Shown: positions 42,811 to 51,159, counted from the stretch's first letter. The stretch is 53,790 bases of DNA from CAZNVB01 sp964651495 (GCA_964651495.1 CAZYWP010000006.1:1-53790); one strand, 5' to 3'. Made by a program: numbers and translations. The notes: a model not told the origin generated them from the letters alone.

Positions 42811-44253
42811 CTATAATGCGTGGTCTCTTGACCGATAGACCTCGATCCATCTGGCGACGACGTCGGCCAGCGTCCGCCGCAGCATTTCGCCGCTGCCGTG
42901 GATGGGGCGGAGCTCCTCGGCCAGCTCGGTAAAGCTCTGGCGGTCGAGCCAGGATGAGATGATGTCATTATCGGAGAATGGCTGGATCACTTCCGGATCC
43001 AGGGTTTGAAGAGTCGACAGGAGGCCGGACAGGTGGAAGACCTTCTCCCGGCCGATGACGAGCGGCGTCCGCTCCAGCCGCGCGATCTCAGTCTGGAAAT
43101 TCCGTTTCAGCAGGGTGATGAGCTGGCGGCCCAGGCCGCGCCGCGGACGCAGCCGGTCCCCCAGCTCCCGGTAGCTGTGCATATAGAGCCAGGTGGAGAA
43201 TTTGTCCTTTTCTCCATAGCCCTCCAGGATTTCGCGCAGATCCCTTCCCTCCGGCGTGTCCTGCTCGGCTTCGAGGAGGATCCGGCAGATGCCGCGGATA
43301 TCTCTGGCCCGGCGGATTTCCCGTCCATCCTGGTCATAGATGAGAAAATCCCCCAGCCCCGTGAAATTGAGGATATAATCCTTGAGTTTTTCCAGGCTGC
43401 CCGGGTCGCCCTTGGGCAGGATGAAACCGAGGTTTCTGAGCCCGTGGGCTTCTTTCGCTTTGGAAGCGATGATTACGGGGATGCGGGGATACTGCGCGCT
43501 GACCAGCTCGATCAGGCGGCGGCCGGCGTCGCTCTGGAGGTCGCTGCCCTTGGGGAAAAAAATGTCGGCGATCAGGCAGACGACATCGTCCCCGTGGCCC
43601 CGCGAGAGGTAATCTTTTCCGGAGATCTGAGACTCGTCTTCAACCCCGAAGAAAAACTGGAGGCTCTCCTCGTAGGTGCGGGTGATCATGACATCGGCGC
43701 GCTGGCCGATGATCGAGTAGAGGAGCGGAAGAAACTGGGAGAACCAGCGCGGCTCATCGTCGACGAGGTGAAAGATGAACCGCCGGACGCGGGAATACCT
43801 CCTGATGTTGAGCCGGTCTTCCGCCGCCCGGACGATTGAGGGAATGATGTTCCCGGCCGCAAACTCGTTTCTGTTCACGGCAAAGACGAGGTCAGCCTCC
43901 GCGGTATAGGGAAATTTTTCCCTTGCCGGCTGGGGCGGAGCGCACTGGACAAATGCCTGGAAGGAGAGGAGAACGAGGACCGCGTCTTTGTTCCGCTCGC
44001 GGATTTTTCGGGCATCGAGGATGGCCAGACCCGTGTCATCAAATAAAAAAACAGAAGATTCCTCGGAGTTCGTATTCATCACCGATTGAGGGTCGGAGCA
44101 GACCTCTACTTTGAGCCAGGGCATCGCCTCTTCCAGGTTTCTTCTCGACTCCCGGACCTGGGCGTCGGCGGCAAAAATGACCGCCCGCTTCATCTTGACG
44201 GGGTTGATGACCCGAGGAAGAAACGGATACTCCTGGGTCCGGCGGCTACTCAT
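42811..44253 (-). CDS. Double-receiver protein with two C-terminal WL...LRP repeats
   Basis: The protein has 480 residues; a later ATG at 44193 (MKRAVIFAADA) is a possible start. Residues 20-145 look like a degenerate receiver (FLFDDTGLAI). Residues 155-300 form a second receiver that keeps the acidic pair (HLVDDEPRWF), an Asp in CLIADIFFPKG and a Lys (ILPKGD). The C-terminus has two copies of an unfamiliar motif: FSTWLYMHSYRELGDRLRP (about 360) and ISSWLDRQSFTELAEELRP (about 435). No DNA-binding or enzymatic output domain is recognisable. The start overlaps the stop of the third ATP-grasp gene (ATGAGTAG, eight bases), so the two are translationally coupled and probably interact. Confidence 0.75.
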   Translation of the reverse strand: MSSRRTQEYPFLPRVINPVKMKRAVIFAADAQVRESRRNLEEAMPWLKVEVCSDPQSVMNTNSEESSVFLFDDTGLAILDARKIRERNKDAVLVLLSFQAFVQCAPPQPAREKFPYTAEADLVFAVNRNEFAAGNIIPSIVRAAEDRLNIRRYSRVRRFIFHLVDDEPRWFSQFLPLLYSIIGQRADVMITRTYEESLQFFFGVEDESQISGKDYLSRGHGDDVVCLIADIFFPKGSDLQSDAGRRLIELVSAQYPRIPVIIASKAKEAHGLRNLGFILPKGDPGSLEKLKDYILNFTGLGDFLIYDQDGREIRRARDIRGICRILLEAEQDTPEGRDLREILEGYGEKDKFSTWLYMHSYRELGDRLRPRRGLGRQLITLLKRNFQTEIARLERTPLVIGREKVFHLSGLLSTLQTLDPEVIQPFSDNDIISSWLDRQSFTELAEELRPIHGSGEMLRRTLADVVARWIEVYRSRDHAL

Positions 44254-45913
44254 TCTCTAGTACAACCTGGCAGCGCTGGTTGAGCGAATCGGCATACACC
44301 GTGACCGGGCCGGGAAACTCCAGCACCGAGAGCGCCGCCCCGGGTTCGGAACAGGAAAAGAGCCAAGGGTCAAACCTATCCTGCATCGGCATGACGTATC
44401 CGTAGATGATGTTGTTGCTGATCAGGTTGGTCAAGAAATGGGTGCCCTGGGTCCCGTACATCCTCGTCCTCAGCCTCTTTTGTTCCTCGTCGTACCCGCC
44501 CTGGATCATGTACAGAAAATGGGACCCGTAGATGCCCCCGGTCAGGTCCTTCTCCTCCGGCAGAGGCTCGGGCCGGCCGGCCACGTCGACGCCGTATTCA
44601 AAAATCGCCGCCGCCTGGTCCACGTCTTTGTAATCCACATAAATGCCCCAGTCCGGGTTCCGGCTGCCCAGCCTCCCCGGAACGACCAGGATGTACTTCT
44701 CTCCCCGGGCCTGCATCTCCCGGTTGGCCCTGGCGATCTGCCTCCTGACGGCGGCCCGCATGTCTAGGCTGTAGATGAAAGGCGACACGACGATCGCGCG
44801 CCTGACGTTCTTTTTTACGCCGTGCCCCTGAGTATTATTGATCGCCAGGTAGGTATGACGTATATCCCGGGGCAGGGGAATCGCGTCAAACCTCAGTTCG
44901 GGGAGCCGAGTCAACTGGACGATGTGAAAGGCCCCTTCCCTCTTGTCCTTCTTGGAAAAATCGAGGTTAAAGACGAATTCGATCTGGAAGTGGGATGAGG
45001 TCCGGGCGCCCAGCGTCTCCATGATCTCGGCCAGCCCGGTCCTGAATTCAAAATGGTTCTTCTGGACGAGCTCTTCGATGGTAATCAGGTTGTTCTGGAT
45101 CCCCAGCAGCCGGATCTTATGAAAATTGGCAAACCGGACGTGGAGCTTGCGCATCGTCTCCAGCTCTTCGCCGCGAAGCTCCCGGTTCTTTGTCATGTCC
45201 AGCGCATAAAAATATTGTTGGCCTGTCCCGATCCGAAGGAGATGGAGAGGAATCGGGTTGCGGATGGTGGCCATGGAAATGACAGGAAAATCATCCAGGA
45301 CCGCAGCGTAGCCGTGCCCGAAGGCGACACGCGCAAACCCTTCTTTGGGGTTCTGGTTTTTAAGGGCATGGGGAAAGAAGGAATTGGCCACGCCGGAGAT
45401 ATAAGGATAGTACACCGGGCCGGCGAGGGTGTCATCAAAAAGCCCCGGAATCGGGTTGATGACGACGGCCATTTTTTCGCGGCCCAAGGCGGGCTGGCGG
45501 GGCAAAAAATCCTCATAGATGTGGTAGACGGCTTGGACGACCTGGGAGAGACGGGCTTGCGGGTCGGGATGGTTGTTGGGCAGCATGAAGGAGGCGTTCT
45601 CGCCGGCGTGAATCGGGCTGATGCTGCCGGCCGGCTGGCCGGCCTCGTTTGTCGCCGATGACCGGATCCCCAAAGGGACTTCGGGGAATTCTTCAAGAAT
45701 CGAAGAGATGACGGAGAGTTCCTCCTCTCCGAGCCTCTGATCATTGTCCAGGAAGCGGTCATAAAAAGAGGTGGCCAGGATGCGCGTTTTCAGACGGCTG
45801 ACTTTCGGCAGAGAAATTTCGCCGACCTCGACCAGCCCGGCCCCCTTCCCGCCGGGGGAACCCGAGCCGTAGATTTTGACATCCCCGGCTGTCTCGGTGA
45901 TCTTGATACTCAT
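44246..45913 (-). CDS. PEP-synthase-type ATP-grasp protein without phosphohistidine domain, no. 3
   Basis: The protein has 555 residues from ATG 45913. The frame is open upstream to 45988, but the protein-like part starts here. The ATP-grasp domain has SPGGKGAGLVEV (19-30) and PLGIRSSATNEAGQPAGSIS (from 80), closer to real PEP synthase/PPDK than its two relatives. The phosphohistidine and PEP/pyruvate domains are missing. The C-terminal module shares VPGRLGSRNPDWGIYVDYKD (about 409) and GTHFLTNLISNNIIYGYVMP (about 490) with the proteins at 36167 and 37899. An extra GSHFLYMIQGGYDEEQ lies between these motifs. It stands between a Ser/Thr kinase and the double-receiver gene, so it is likely part of a signalling complex. 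Confidence 0.8.
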   Translation of the reverse strand: MSIKITETAGDVKIYGSGSPGGKGAGLVEVGEISLPKVSRLKTRILATSFYDRFLDNDQRLGEEELSVISSILEEFPEVPLGIRSSATNEAGQPAGSISPIHAGENASFMLPNNHPDPQARLSQVVQAVYHIYEDFLPRQPALGREKMAVVINPIPGLFDDTLAGPVYYPYISGVANSFFPHALKNQNPKEGFARVAFGHGYAAVLDDFPVISMATIRNPIPLHLLRIGTGQQYFYALDMTKNRELRGEELETMRKLHVRFANFHKIRLLGIQNNLITIEELVQKNHFEFRTGLAEIMETLGARTSSHFQIEFVFNLDFSKKDKREGAFHIVQLTRLPELRFDAIPLPRDIRHTYLAINNTQGHGVKKNVRRAIVVSPFIYSLDMRAAVRRQIARANREMQARGEKYILVVPGRLGSRNPDWGIYVDYKDVDQAAAIFEYGVDVAGRPEPLPEEKDLTGGIYGSHFLYMIQGGYDEEQKRLRTRMYGTQGTHFLTNLISNNIIYGYVMPMQDRFDPWLFSCSEPGAALSVLEFPGPVTVYADSLNQRCQVVLENE

Positions 45914-45923
45914 CGCGCTGCCT

Positions 45924-46007
45924 TTAGGCGCACTCGTGCCAGCGGTCCTCGACCAGGGAGTCGATGATGAGCCGGCCCCGCTGGCCAAAATAAATGAAGC
46001 TGGTCAT
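45924..46007 (-). CDS. Possible 27-residue micro-protein between kinase and ATP-grasp gene
   Basis: ATG 46007 to TAA 45924 reads MTSFIYFGQRGRLIIDSLVE followed by DRWHECA. It fills the gap between the kinase stop and the next start. The frame is the same as that of the kinase, whose TAA is only six codons before this ATG, so it might be a readthrough extension or a remnant of a longer C-terminus. The ribosome site is not convincing. Confidence 0.25.
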   Translation of the reverse strand: MTSFIYFGQRGRLIIDSLVEDRWHECA

Positions 46008-46025
46008 GGCCGGACTCCATGGTGG

Positions 46026-47402
46026 TTATTTTTCGCCTGGGGGGCCGAGCATGATGTCATCCCGGGCATAGATGACCCCCGGCTGGCGGATAAAGCGCTG
46101 GGTTTCCTGGTCGGTCAGCTCGTCCTTGATCTGGGCCGTGAACGGCTTGCCGAAGACAAGCCTGGAATTGGCCGAGTCGATCAGGCTGGAAATATGGATG
46201 TAGGTCTTGGCCGGGGCTTTGTCCAGCACGACGGTTACCTGGGCTTCCCGCACGAGAACGGCTTTGACTTCAGGAAGCGCTGAGATTTTCTTAGTGAGGG
46301 CTCTGACCATGCGGCGCTTCCGGTTGCGCACAATCCTGTAACCAAAAAACACCAGGAAGGCCGGACCGATCAAGCTGCCCCACTGGACCCGCGTAAAGAG
46401 GAGGGCGACAGCGACGACGAGGACGGCGCCGGCAAGGAACATCCCCTTGGTGCCGAAGGGAACCCACGTCTTGGCCGACTCCAACCAGCCCCGCAGCCTT
46501 TCCCGGGGCGGCAGGGAAAGCCGCGTCCCGGTTTCGAGGTCATGTTTCAGGCGCTTGAGGTCGGCGGCCAGTTCGCGCGCCCCGGAGTAGCGGTCTTCCG
46601 GACGCTTGCGCAGGCAGCGGGAGATGATCTGGTGGATCTGGGGAGGCAAGTTGCGGCGCAAGACCGTCACCGGCTTCGCCTCTTCGAAGGCGATGGCGTG
46701 CATGGTGTCCAGGGGTGAGTCCCCTTTGAACGGCAGCTCGCCCGACACCATTTCGTAGAGGACCACGCCGAGGGAAAAGATATCGCTCCTCTGATCCAGA
46801 GTCCGGCCCCGCGCCTGCTCGGGACTCATATAGTTCAGCGTTCCCAGGACGGCACCGGCGAGGGTGTGCGCCTGTTCGAGAGTCAGAGTCCGGCTGGCGG
46901 GCGAAGGACCCGCGCTGTCCTCCGGGCCCGCATCCAGGAGCTTGGCCAGGCCGAAGTCGAGGAGCTTGGCGTGGCCGTCCCGCGTGACCATGATGTTGTC
47001 CGACTTGATGTCCCGGTGGATGATGTTCGCCTCGTGGGCTTTGGCCAGGCCCTCGGCGACCTGGAGGCCGATTTCGACCGATCCCTGGAGGTCCAGCTCG
47101 CCCTCGACGATCAGCCGGCCGACCGTCCGGCCGTCGACATATTCCATGGCGATGAAGGTGGTCCCGTCGGCCTCGTCGATATCATAGATCTGGGCGATGG
47201 CGGGATGAGTGACGGCCGCCGCGGCTCTGGCCTCGACCAGGAAGCGTCCCTTCCGCGCCTGATCGGCCACGAGCTCGGGGCTGATAAGCTTGAGGGCCAC
47301 GGGGCGCTGGAGCCTGGTATCGCGGGCCCGATAGACGACACCCATGCCGCCCTTGCCGAGCAGTTCTTCGATCTGGTAATGCTTTAAAACCTGGCCGATC
47401 AT
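46026..47402 (-). CDS. PknB-type Ser/Thr protein kinase with C-terminal membrane segments
   Basis: The protein has 458 residues. The kinase domain (about 9-275) is complete: LGKGGMGVVYRA, Lys-38 (VALKLI), HRDIKSDNIMV with catalytic Asp-131, and DFG Asp-149. After a juxtamembrane region, two hydrophobic stretches (FLAGAVLVVAVALLFTRV and IGPAFLVFFGYRIV) precede a C-terminal domain of about 90 residues (LPEVKAVLVREAQVTVVLDK) that resembles none of the PASTA or TPR sensors usual in this family. It is followed at 112 bases by the third ATP-grasp gene. Phosphorylation of that protein or of the double-receiver protein is a testable idea. Confidence 0.93.
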   Translation of the reverse strand: MIGQVLKHYQIEELLGKGGMGVVYRARDTRLQRPVALKLISPELVADQARKGRFLVEARAAAAVTHPAIAQIYDIDEADGTTFIAMEYVDGRTVGRLIVEGELDLQGSVEIGLQVAEGLAKAHEANIIHRDIKSDNIMVTRDGHAKLLDFGLAKLLDAGPEDSAGPSPASRTLTLEQAHTLAGAVLGTLNYMSPEQARGRTLDQRSDIFSLGVVLYEMVSGELPFKGDSPLDTMHAIAFEEAKPVTVLRRNLPPQIHQIISRCLRKRPEDRYSGARELAADLKRLKHDLETGTRLSLPPRERLRGWLESAKTWVPFGTKGMFLAGAVLVVAVALLFTRVQWGSLIGPAFLVFFGYRIVRNRKRRMVRALTKKISALPEVKAVLVREAQVTVVLDKAPAKTYIHISSLIDSANSRLVFGKPFTAQIKDELTDQETQRFIRQPGVIYARDDIMLGPPGEK

Positions 47403-47461
47403 CCGATTTTCTCTGCTTTCTTATTTCATACCACAGGCTGTCGGCGGGGTCAAACCGGGAG

Positions 47462-47818
47462 CTAAAAAAGAGTGCCTTCGCTGTCGCTTTTCAAATACAG
47501 GAGCAGGATCCTCATCATCATCAGGATGATCCCGCCGGCCATGACCAGGGCATAGACGGTGAGGAAAACGACATGGAGCGTCGCCTCTTTCCGCGAGGTG
47601 TCGAGAGGAAAAAAGAGGTCGAACAGAGTCTTGCCGAAGAGGATGATCATGATGATGATACCCAGGGCGGAGCGATAAAAATAACTCGTGGCGTTGTGGA
47701 GAGTGACCGTGTCCAGAAAGAGCAAGGGATAGACCAGCCAGGCGGTAAACCCCCATACCAGAAGGAAGGAGGCGATTCTGGCCGCTCTGTTGAAGGTCGA
47801 TGAGGAGGGATCGGCCAT
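47462..47818 (-). CDS. Small membrane protein with three transmembrane helices
   Basis: The protein has 118 residues. Hydrophobic segments lie at about 15-35 (ASFLLVWGFTAWLVYPLLFL), 50-70 (ALGIIIMIILFGKTLFDLFF) and 82-108 (VVFLTVYALVMAGGIILMMM). I recognise no family. It lies between the kinase and the MauE/DoxX gene on the same strand, with gaps of about 60 bases each side, and may belong to either transcription unit. Confidence 0.65.
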   Translation of the reverse strand: MADPSSSTFNRAARIASFLLVWGFTAWLVYPLLFLDTVTLHNATSYFYRSALGIIIMIILFGKTLFDLFFPLDTSRKEATLHVVFLTVYALVMAGGIILMMMRILLLYLKSDSEGTLF

Positions 47819-47876
47819 GAGAAAAGGATATGCCTTTGGGCAAGCGGCGTCAACCCGGGAAAGAGACAGGCGGGTC

Positions 47877-48299
47877 TCAGGTGACCCTGGGCCGGGGCTT
47901 GGCCAGGAAAATGTTGAGCGCCAGGAAGAGGAGAACGGCGTCGGTGAGGATGAGGCCGAGGTCGGCGCGGCGGCTGAGGCTGCCGAAACAGCCGCACGAG
48001 GTGTCGATCCCGCGCAGGAGGGCGAGGGCGACGAGACCGATAAACCCGAGGAGCAGCAAGCAGATGAGCAGCGCGCTCGACCCCCGGAAAAGCCCCAGGA
48101 TCAGGGACGCTCCGCCCAACACTTCGACCCAGGGAAGCACGACGGCGATCACAAAAACGAGATCGCGGGGGAAGAACTGGTAGTTCTGGATGGATTGGGC
48201 AAATCCCAGCGGGTCGGCGATCTTCAAGACTCCTGCCCACATGAAGACTCCTCCGACGATGAGCCGGAAGAGGAAGAGGACGAGCTTGTGATGAATCAT
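47877..48299 (-). CDS. MauE/DoxX-family membrane protein
   Basis: The protein has 140 residues with four hydrophobic helices: LFLFRLIVGGVFMWAGVLKI, VFVIAVVLPWVEVLGGASLI, LLICLLLLGFIGLVALALLR and LTDAVLLFLALNIFLA. The combination of an F-R-[LI]-x-x-G-x-x-[FM]-[ILM]-x-[AS]-G-x-x-K start and the loop DTSCGCFG is typical of MauE/DoxX-type proteins, which take part in thiol/disulfide chemistry in the envelope. The rhodanese gene ahead of it (43 bases) fits a joint role in sulfur or disulfide handling. Confidence 0.82.
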   Translation of the reverse strand: MIHHKLVLFLFRLIVGGVFMWAGVLKIADPLGFAQSIQNYQFFPRDLVFVIAVVLPWVEVLGGASLILGLFRGSSALLICLLLLGFIGLVALALLRGIDTSCGCFGSLSRRADLGLILTDAVLLFLALNIFLAKPRPRVT

Positions 48300-48341
48300 G
48301 CGCCGGCGCTCCTCAGCCGGAATTCCCCAACCGCGGGCCTA

Positions 48342-48827
48342 TCACCGCGGCCCCTCCACCGGCAGCCCGGCCGCGCTCCATTCCGCCCAGCCGCCGGAAA
48401 AAATCCGGATGTCCCGAAATCCCTTCGCCTGGATCAGCCGGGCCAGGGCGATCGACGTCTGGCAGTCTCCGCCTTCGCAGTAAACAATAATGGTCCTATC
48501 GGGAGGGAAATCCAGAAGCCCGTCGGGCAGGCCCTGCTTATGATCTTCCAGGGGGATGCTCAATGATCCCGGAATGCGGCCGGCGGCAAAATCCTCTCGG
48601 CGCCGGCTGTCCACGAAAACGGCGGCCCCTCCTCCCCGCGAGAACAGGTCTTCGGCCTCGGCCAGGGTGATGAACCGGATGTCCGGATACTTTTCCCGGT
48701 CGAGAAACCCCGACCTGAACTCCCCGCCGAAAAACCGCCGGACGAGCGGAAAATTGACCACCGTCCCAAGGACGAAGCTCAGGGCGATGATCGCCAGGAT
48801 CTCCCCCGCCATCTTCTTCATCGTCAT
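48342..48827 (-). CDS. Membrane-anchored rhodanese-domain protein
   Basis: The protein has 161 residues. ATG 48827 is five bases after GAGG; an ATG two codons later is also possible. An N-terminal helix (EILAIIALSFVLGTVVNFPL) anchors the protein. The rhodanese domain (about 50-158) has FVDSRRREDFAAGRIPGSLS (CH2A-like) and the active-site loop IVYCEGGDCQTS with the persulfide-forming Cys, then GFRDIRIFSGGWAEW. Such proteins carry sulfane sulfur or act in thiol chemistry. It pairs with the MauE/DoxX gene behind it. Confidence 0.87.
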   Translation of the reverse strand: MTMKKMAGEILAIIALSFVLGTVVNFPLVRRFFGGEFRSGFLDREKYPDIRFITLAEAEDLFSRGGGAAVFVDSRRREDFAAGRIPGSLSIPLEDHKQGLPDGLLDFPPDRTIIVYCEGGDCQTSIALARLIQAKGFRDIRIFSGGWAEWSAAGLPVEGPR

Positions 48828-48878
48828 CCGATCCTCGACTCCAGCGAGTCAGGATTCGCGTCCTTTTTTTCTTTGGTC

Positions 48879-50075
48879 TCAGGCAAAAAGTGTCAGATAT
48901 TTTTCCAGGCCGGCGCGCAGGACCACGAGCGCCCGCTTGATTTTCTCCACTTCGAGGACATAGGCAATCCGGACCTCATCCTGCCCCTTCCCCGGCGTCG
49001 AGTAAAATCCGGAGCCCGGCGCCACCATCACCGTTTCGCCGTCGAGGTTGAACTCGCTCAGCATCCAAGTGACAAAGTGATCGCAGTCCTTGATCGGGAG
49101 CTTGACGGTGATGTAGAAGGCGCCCTGGGGTTTGTAGGCCACGACCCCCGGGATACTCTGGAGCCCTTCAAAGAGAACGTCCCTTCGTCTCTGGTACTCC
49201 TTTCTGACGGGAATGAAGTAGTCCATGCCCATCCGGTAGGCGGCCAGGGCGGCCCGCTGTTCGACGGTGGGAGGGCAGAGGCGCGCCTGGGCGAATCTCA
49301 GCACGGCCTGGAAGACGTCGCAGTTGCGGGTGATGACAGCGCCGATCCGCGCCCCGCAGCAGCTGAACCGCTTGGAGATGCTGTCCACCACGATGGCCCG
49401 CTCCTTGATCTCTGCGTACTCCAGCACGCTCTTATGCCGCGCGCCGTCGTAGACGAACTCCTTGTAGACCTCGTCTCCGATGAGGAAAAGGTCGCGCTCC
49501 TTGACGACGGCGGCGACACGGCCGATTTCCTCCGGAGTGTAGACCGTGCCCGTCGGGTTGCTGGGTGAGCAGAGGAGGACGGCCTTGGTCCGGGGCGTGA
49601 TCAGGGATTCGAGCTCGGCGCGGGAGGGCAGCCGGAATCCGTCCTCGACTCGCAGGGGCAGGGGGACGATCTTGATCGAGGCGATGGAGGCATAGCCGTT
49701 GTAGTTGGTGTAGAATGGCTCGGGGATGATGATTTCGTCGCCGGGGTCCGCCACGGCGCTGAAGGCGAAAAGGATGGCCTCGGACCCGCCCGTGGTGACG
49801 ATGACGTTGTTCTCGGTCAGGGGGATGCCGTAAGTCCCGAAATAGGCAGCCATGGCCTGGCGGAGCTCGAGAAAGCCCTGGGCCGGCCCGTAGGCCAGCA
49901 CCTCGTCGTTGAACCCGTGAAAGGCGTCGATGACCGGCTGGGGGGTCGGGACATCGGGGTCGCCGATGTTGATAAAATAGACCTTGATCCCTCTCTTAAT
50001 GGCGTCGTCGGCGTATGGTTTGAATTTGCGGATCGGGGAAGCTTGGATGGTCCTGCCTCGGTGGGAAATATCCAT
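48879..50075 (-). CDS. PLP-dependent class I/II aminotransferase
   Basis: The protein has 398 residues and belongs to the fold type I aspartate-aminotransferase family. PLP contacts are visible: VTTGGSEAI (phosphate loop), Asn-173 in SPSNPTGTVYT, Asp-201 in LIGDEVYKEF, Lys-235 in DSISKRFSCCGARIG and the Arg region at the C-terminus (EVRIAYVLE). The IGDPDVPTPQPV start is typical of subgroup I-gamma enzymes, which act on aspartate, aromatic residues or alanine; the substrate cannot be fixed from sequence. It is divergent from pyrK with about 60 bases between the starts. Confidence 0.92.
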   Translation of the reverse strand: MDISHRGRTIQASPIRKFKPYADDAIKRGIKVYFINIGDPDVPTPQPVIDAFHGFNDEVLAYGPAQGFLELRQAMAAYFGTYGIPLTENNVIVTTGGSEAILFAFSAVADPGDEIIIPEPFYTNYNGYASIASIKIVPLPLRVEDGFRLPSRAELESLITPRTKAVLLCSPSNPTGTVYTPEEIGRVAAVVKERDLFLIGDEVYKEFVYDGARHKSVLEYAEIKERAIVVDSISKRFSCCGARIGAVITRNCDVFQAVLRFAQARLCPPTVEQRAALAAYRMGMDYFIPVRKEYQRRRDVLFEGLQSIPGVVAYKPQGAFYITVKLPIKDCDHFVTWMLSEFNLDGETVMVAPGSGFYSTPGKGQDEVRIAYVLEVEKIKRALVVLRAGLEKYLTLFA

Positions 50076-50135
50076 CTAAGATTGCTCCTTGCGGCAAAAA
50101 ATAATGCGCCTTGATTATGGCTGAAGGAGCGCATC

Positions 50136-51110
50136 TTGTCAAAGCGGCGCAAATTTGATATTTTTGAACAACAAGTTAAGCCGATGCTGAAGGACCCGCA
50201 GGCTCTCATCGTCCGTAAGAAAAGATGGGGCGATTATGTTCTCCTGGCCCTGCGGTCGCCCCGAATCGCGGCCAAGGCGAAGCCCGGGCAGTTCCTGATG
50301 ATCCGGGTGAGCGACCAGGGTAGTCCCCTGCTTCGGCGGCCGTTCAGCATCCACACCCGGGAAAACGGCGCGGTCGAGGTCTTTTTCGCCAGGGCCGGCG
50401 CCGGGACGGAGATCCTGGCCGAAAAAAATCCGGGAGAGACGCTGGACATCCTTGGTCCGCTGGGAAAAGGCTTTCGCACCGGGACGAAGCGCAGGAGACT
50501 GCCCGGGGATCAGAAGACAAAGGGAAGCGGACCGGGAGGGAGGTTCAAAGGCCGGACAGTCTATCTCGTCGGCGGGGGAAGAGGGATCGCTCCGCTGTAT
50601 TTTCTCGCCCTGGAATTGCGCCGGGCGGGCGCCTGCCCCAGGGTCTTCTACGGCGGCAAAACCGAGGCCGACCTGCCTCTATTAGAAAAGTTGGCGTCCC
50701 GGGAGTTCGAGGTCTTTGTCTCCACCGACGACGGCTCGCTCGGGTTTCGCGGGCTGGTGAGCTCCATGCTCGAGAGAGAGCTCAAACGCGTGTTCCCCGA
50801 AGTCACTCCTTCCGGTCCCCCGCACCGCACCCGGCGCTCCCCGCTGTCGGGCCCGGCAGCGGCTTCCCGGCCGGCTCAGATCTTCGCCTGCGGGCCCGAC
50901 CCGATGATGGAAAAAATCGCCGCGCTGGCCGCCGACTTCAAGATTCCGGCCCAGTTCTCGCTCGAATCCATCATGGGCTGCGGGATCGGAGCCTGCTGGG
51001 GCTGCGTGAAAAAGATCAGGCGGGGCGCCGGGGCCGAATGGGTGAAGGTCTGCGAGGACGGGCCGGTGTTCGAGGGTTCGGAGATCATCTGGCGAGAATC
51101 AACCGGGTAG
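50136..51110 (+). CDS. pyrK: Dihydroorotate dehydrogenase electron-transfer subunit
   Basis: The protein has 324 residues from TTG 50136, which is supported by AAGGAG at 50124-50129; the ATG 50184 is the alternative. It has the FAD-binding domain (LRRPFSIHTRENG), the NAD-binding part (YLVGGGRGIAPLYFLALELR, FACGPDPMM) and the C-terminal [2Fe-2S] cluster C282-x4-C287-x2-C290 ... C306 (CGIGACWGC, WVKVCEDGP). PyrK passes electrons from PyrD to NAD. It is longer than usual (about 250-260) because of two Arg/Gly/Pro/Ser-rich inserts at about 118-140 and 225-247. It leads pyrK-pyrD-pyrF. Confidence 0.92.
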   Translation: MSKRRKFDIFEQQVKPMLKDPQALIVRKKRWGDYVLLALRSPRIAAKAKPGQFLMIRVSDQGSPLLRRPFSIHTRENGAVEVFFARAGAGTEILAEKNPGETLDILGPLGKGFRTGTKRRRLPGDQKTKGSGPGGRFKGRTVYLVGGGRGIAPLYFLALELRRAGACPRVFYGGKTEADLPLLEKLASREFEVFVSTDDGSLGFRGLVSSMLERELKRVFPEVTPSGPPHRTRRSPLSGPAAASRPAQIFACGPDPMMEKIAALAADFKIPAQFSLESIMGCGIGACWGCVKKIRRGAGAEWVKVCEDGPVFEGSEIIWRESTG

Positions 51111-51159
51111 GAAGGCCGGAAACCGGATTTCTCACCTTGATGCTGATAGATAGATAGAG

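Noticed and set aside
44246..45913. Annotation as pyruvate phosphate dikinase or PEP synthase
   Set aside because: Only the ATP-grasp part is present; phosphohistidine and PEP/pyruvate domains are missing, so the reaction is not supported.
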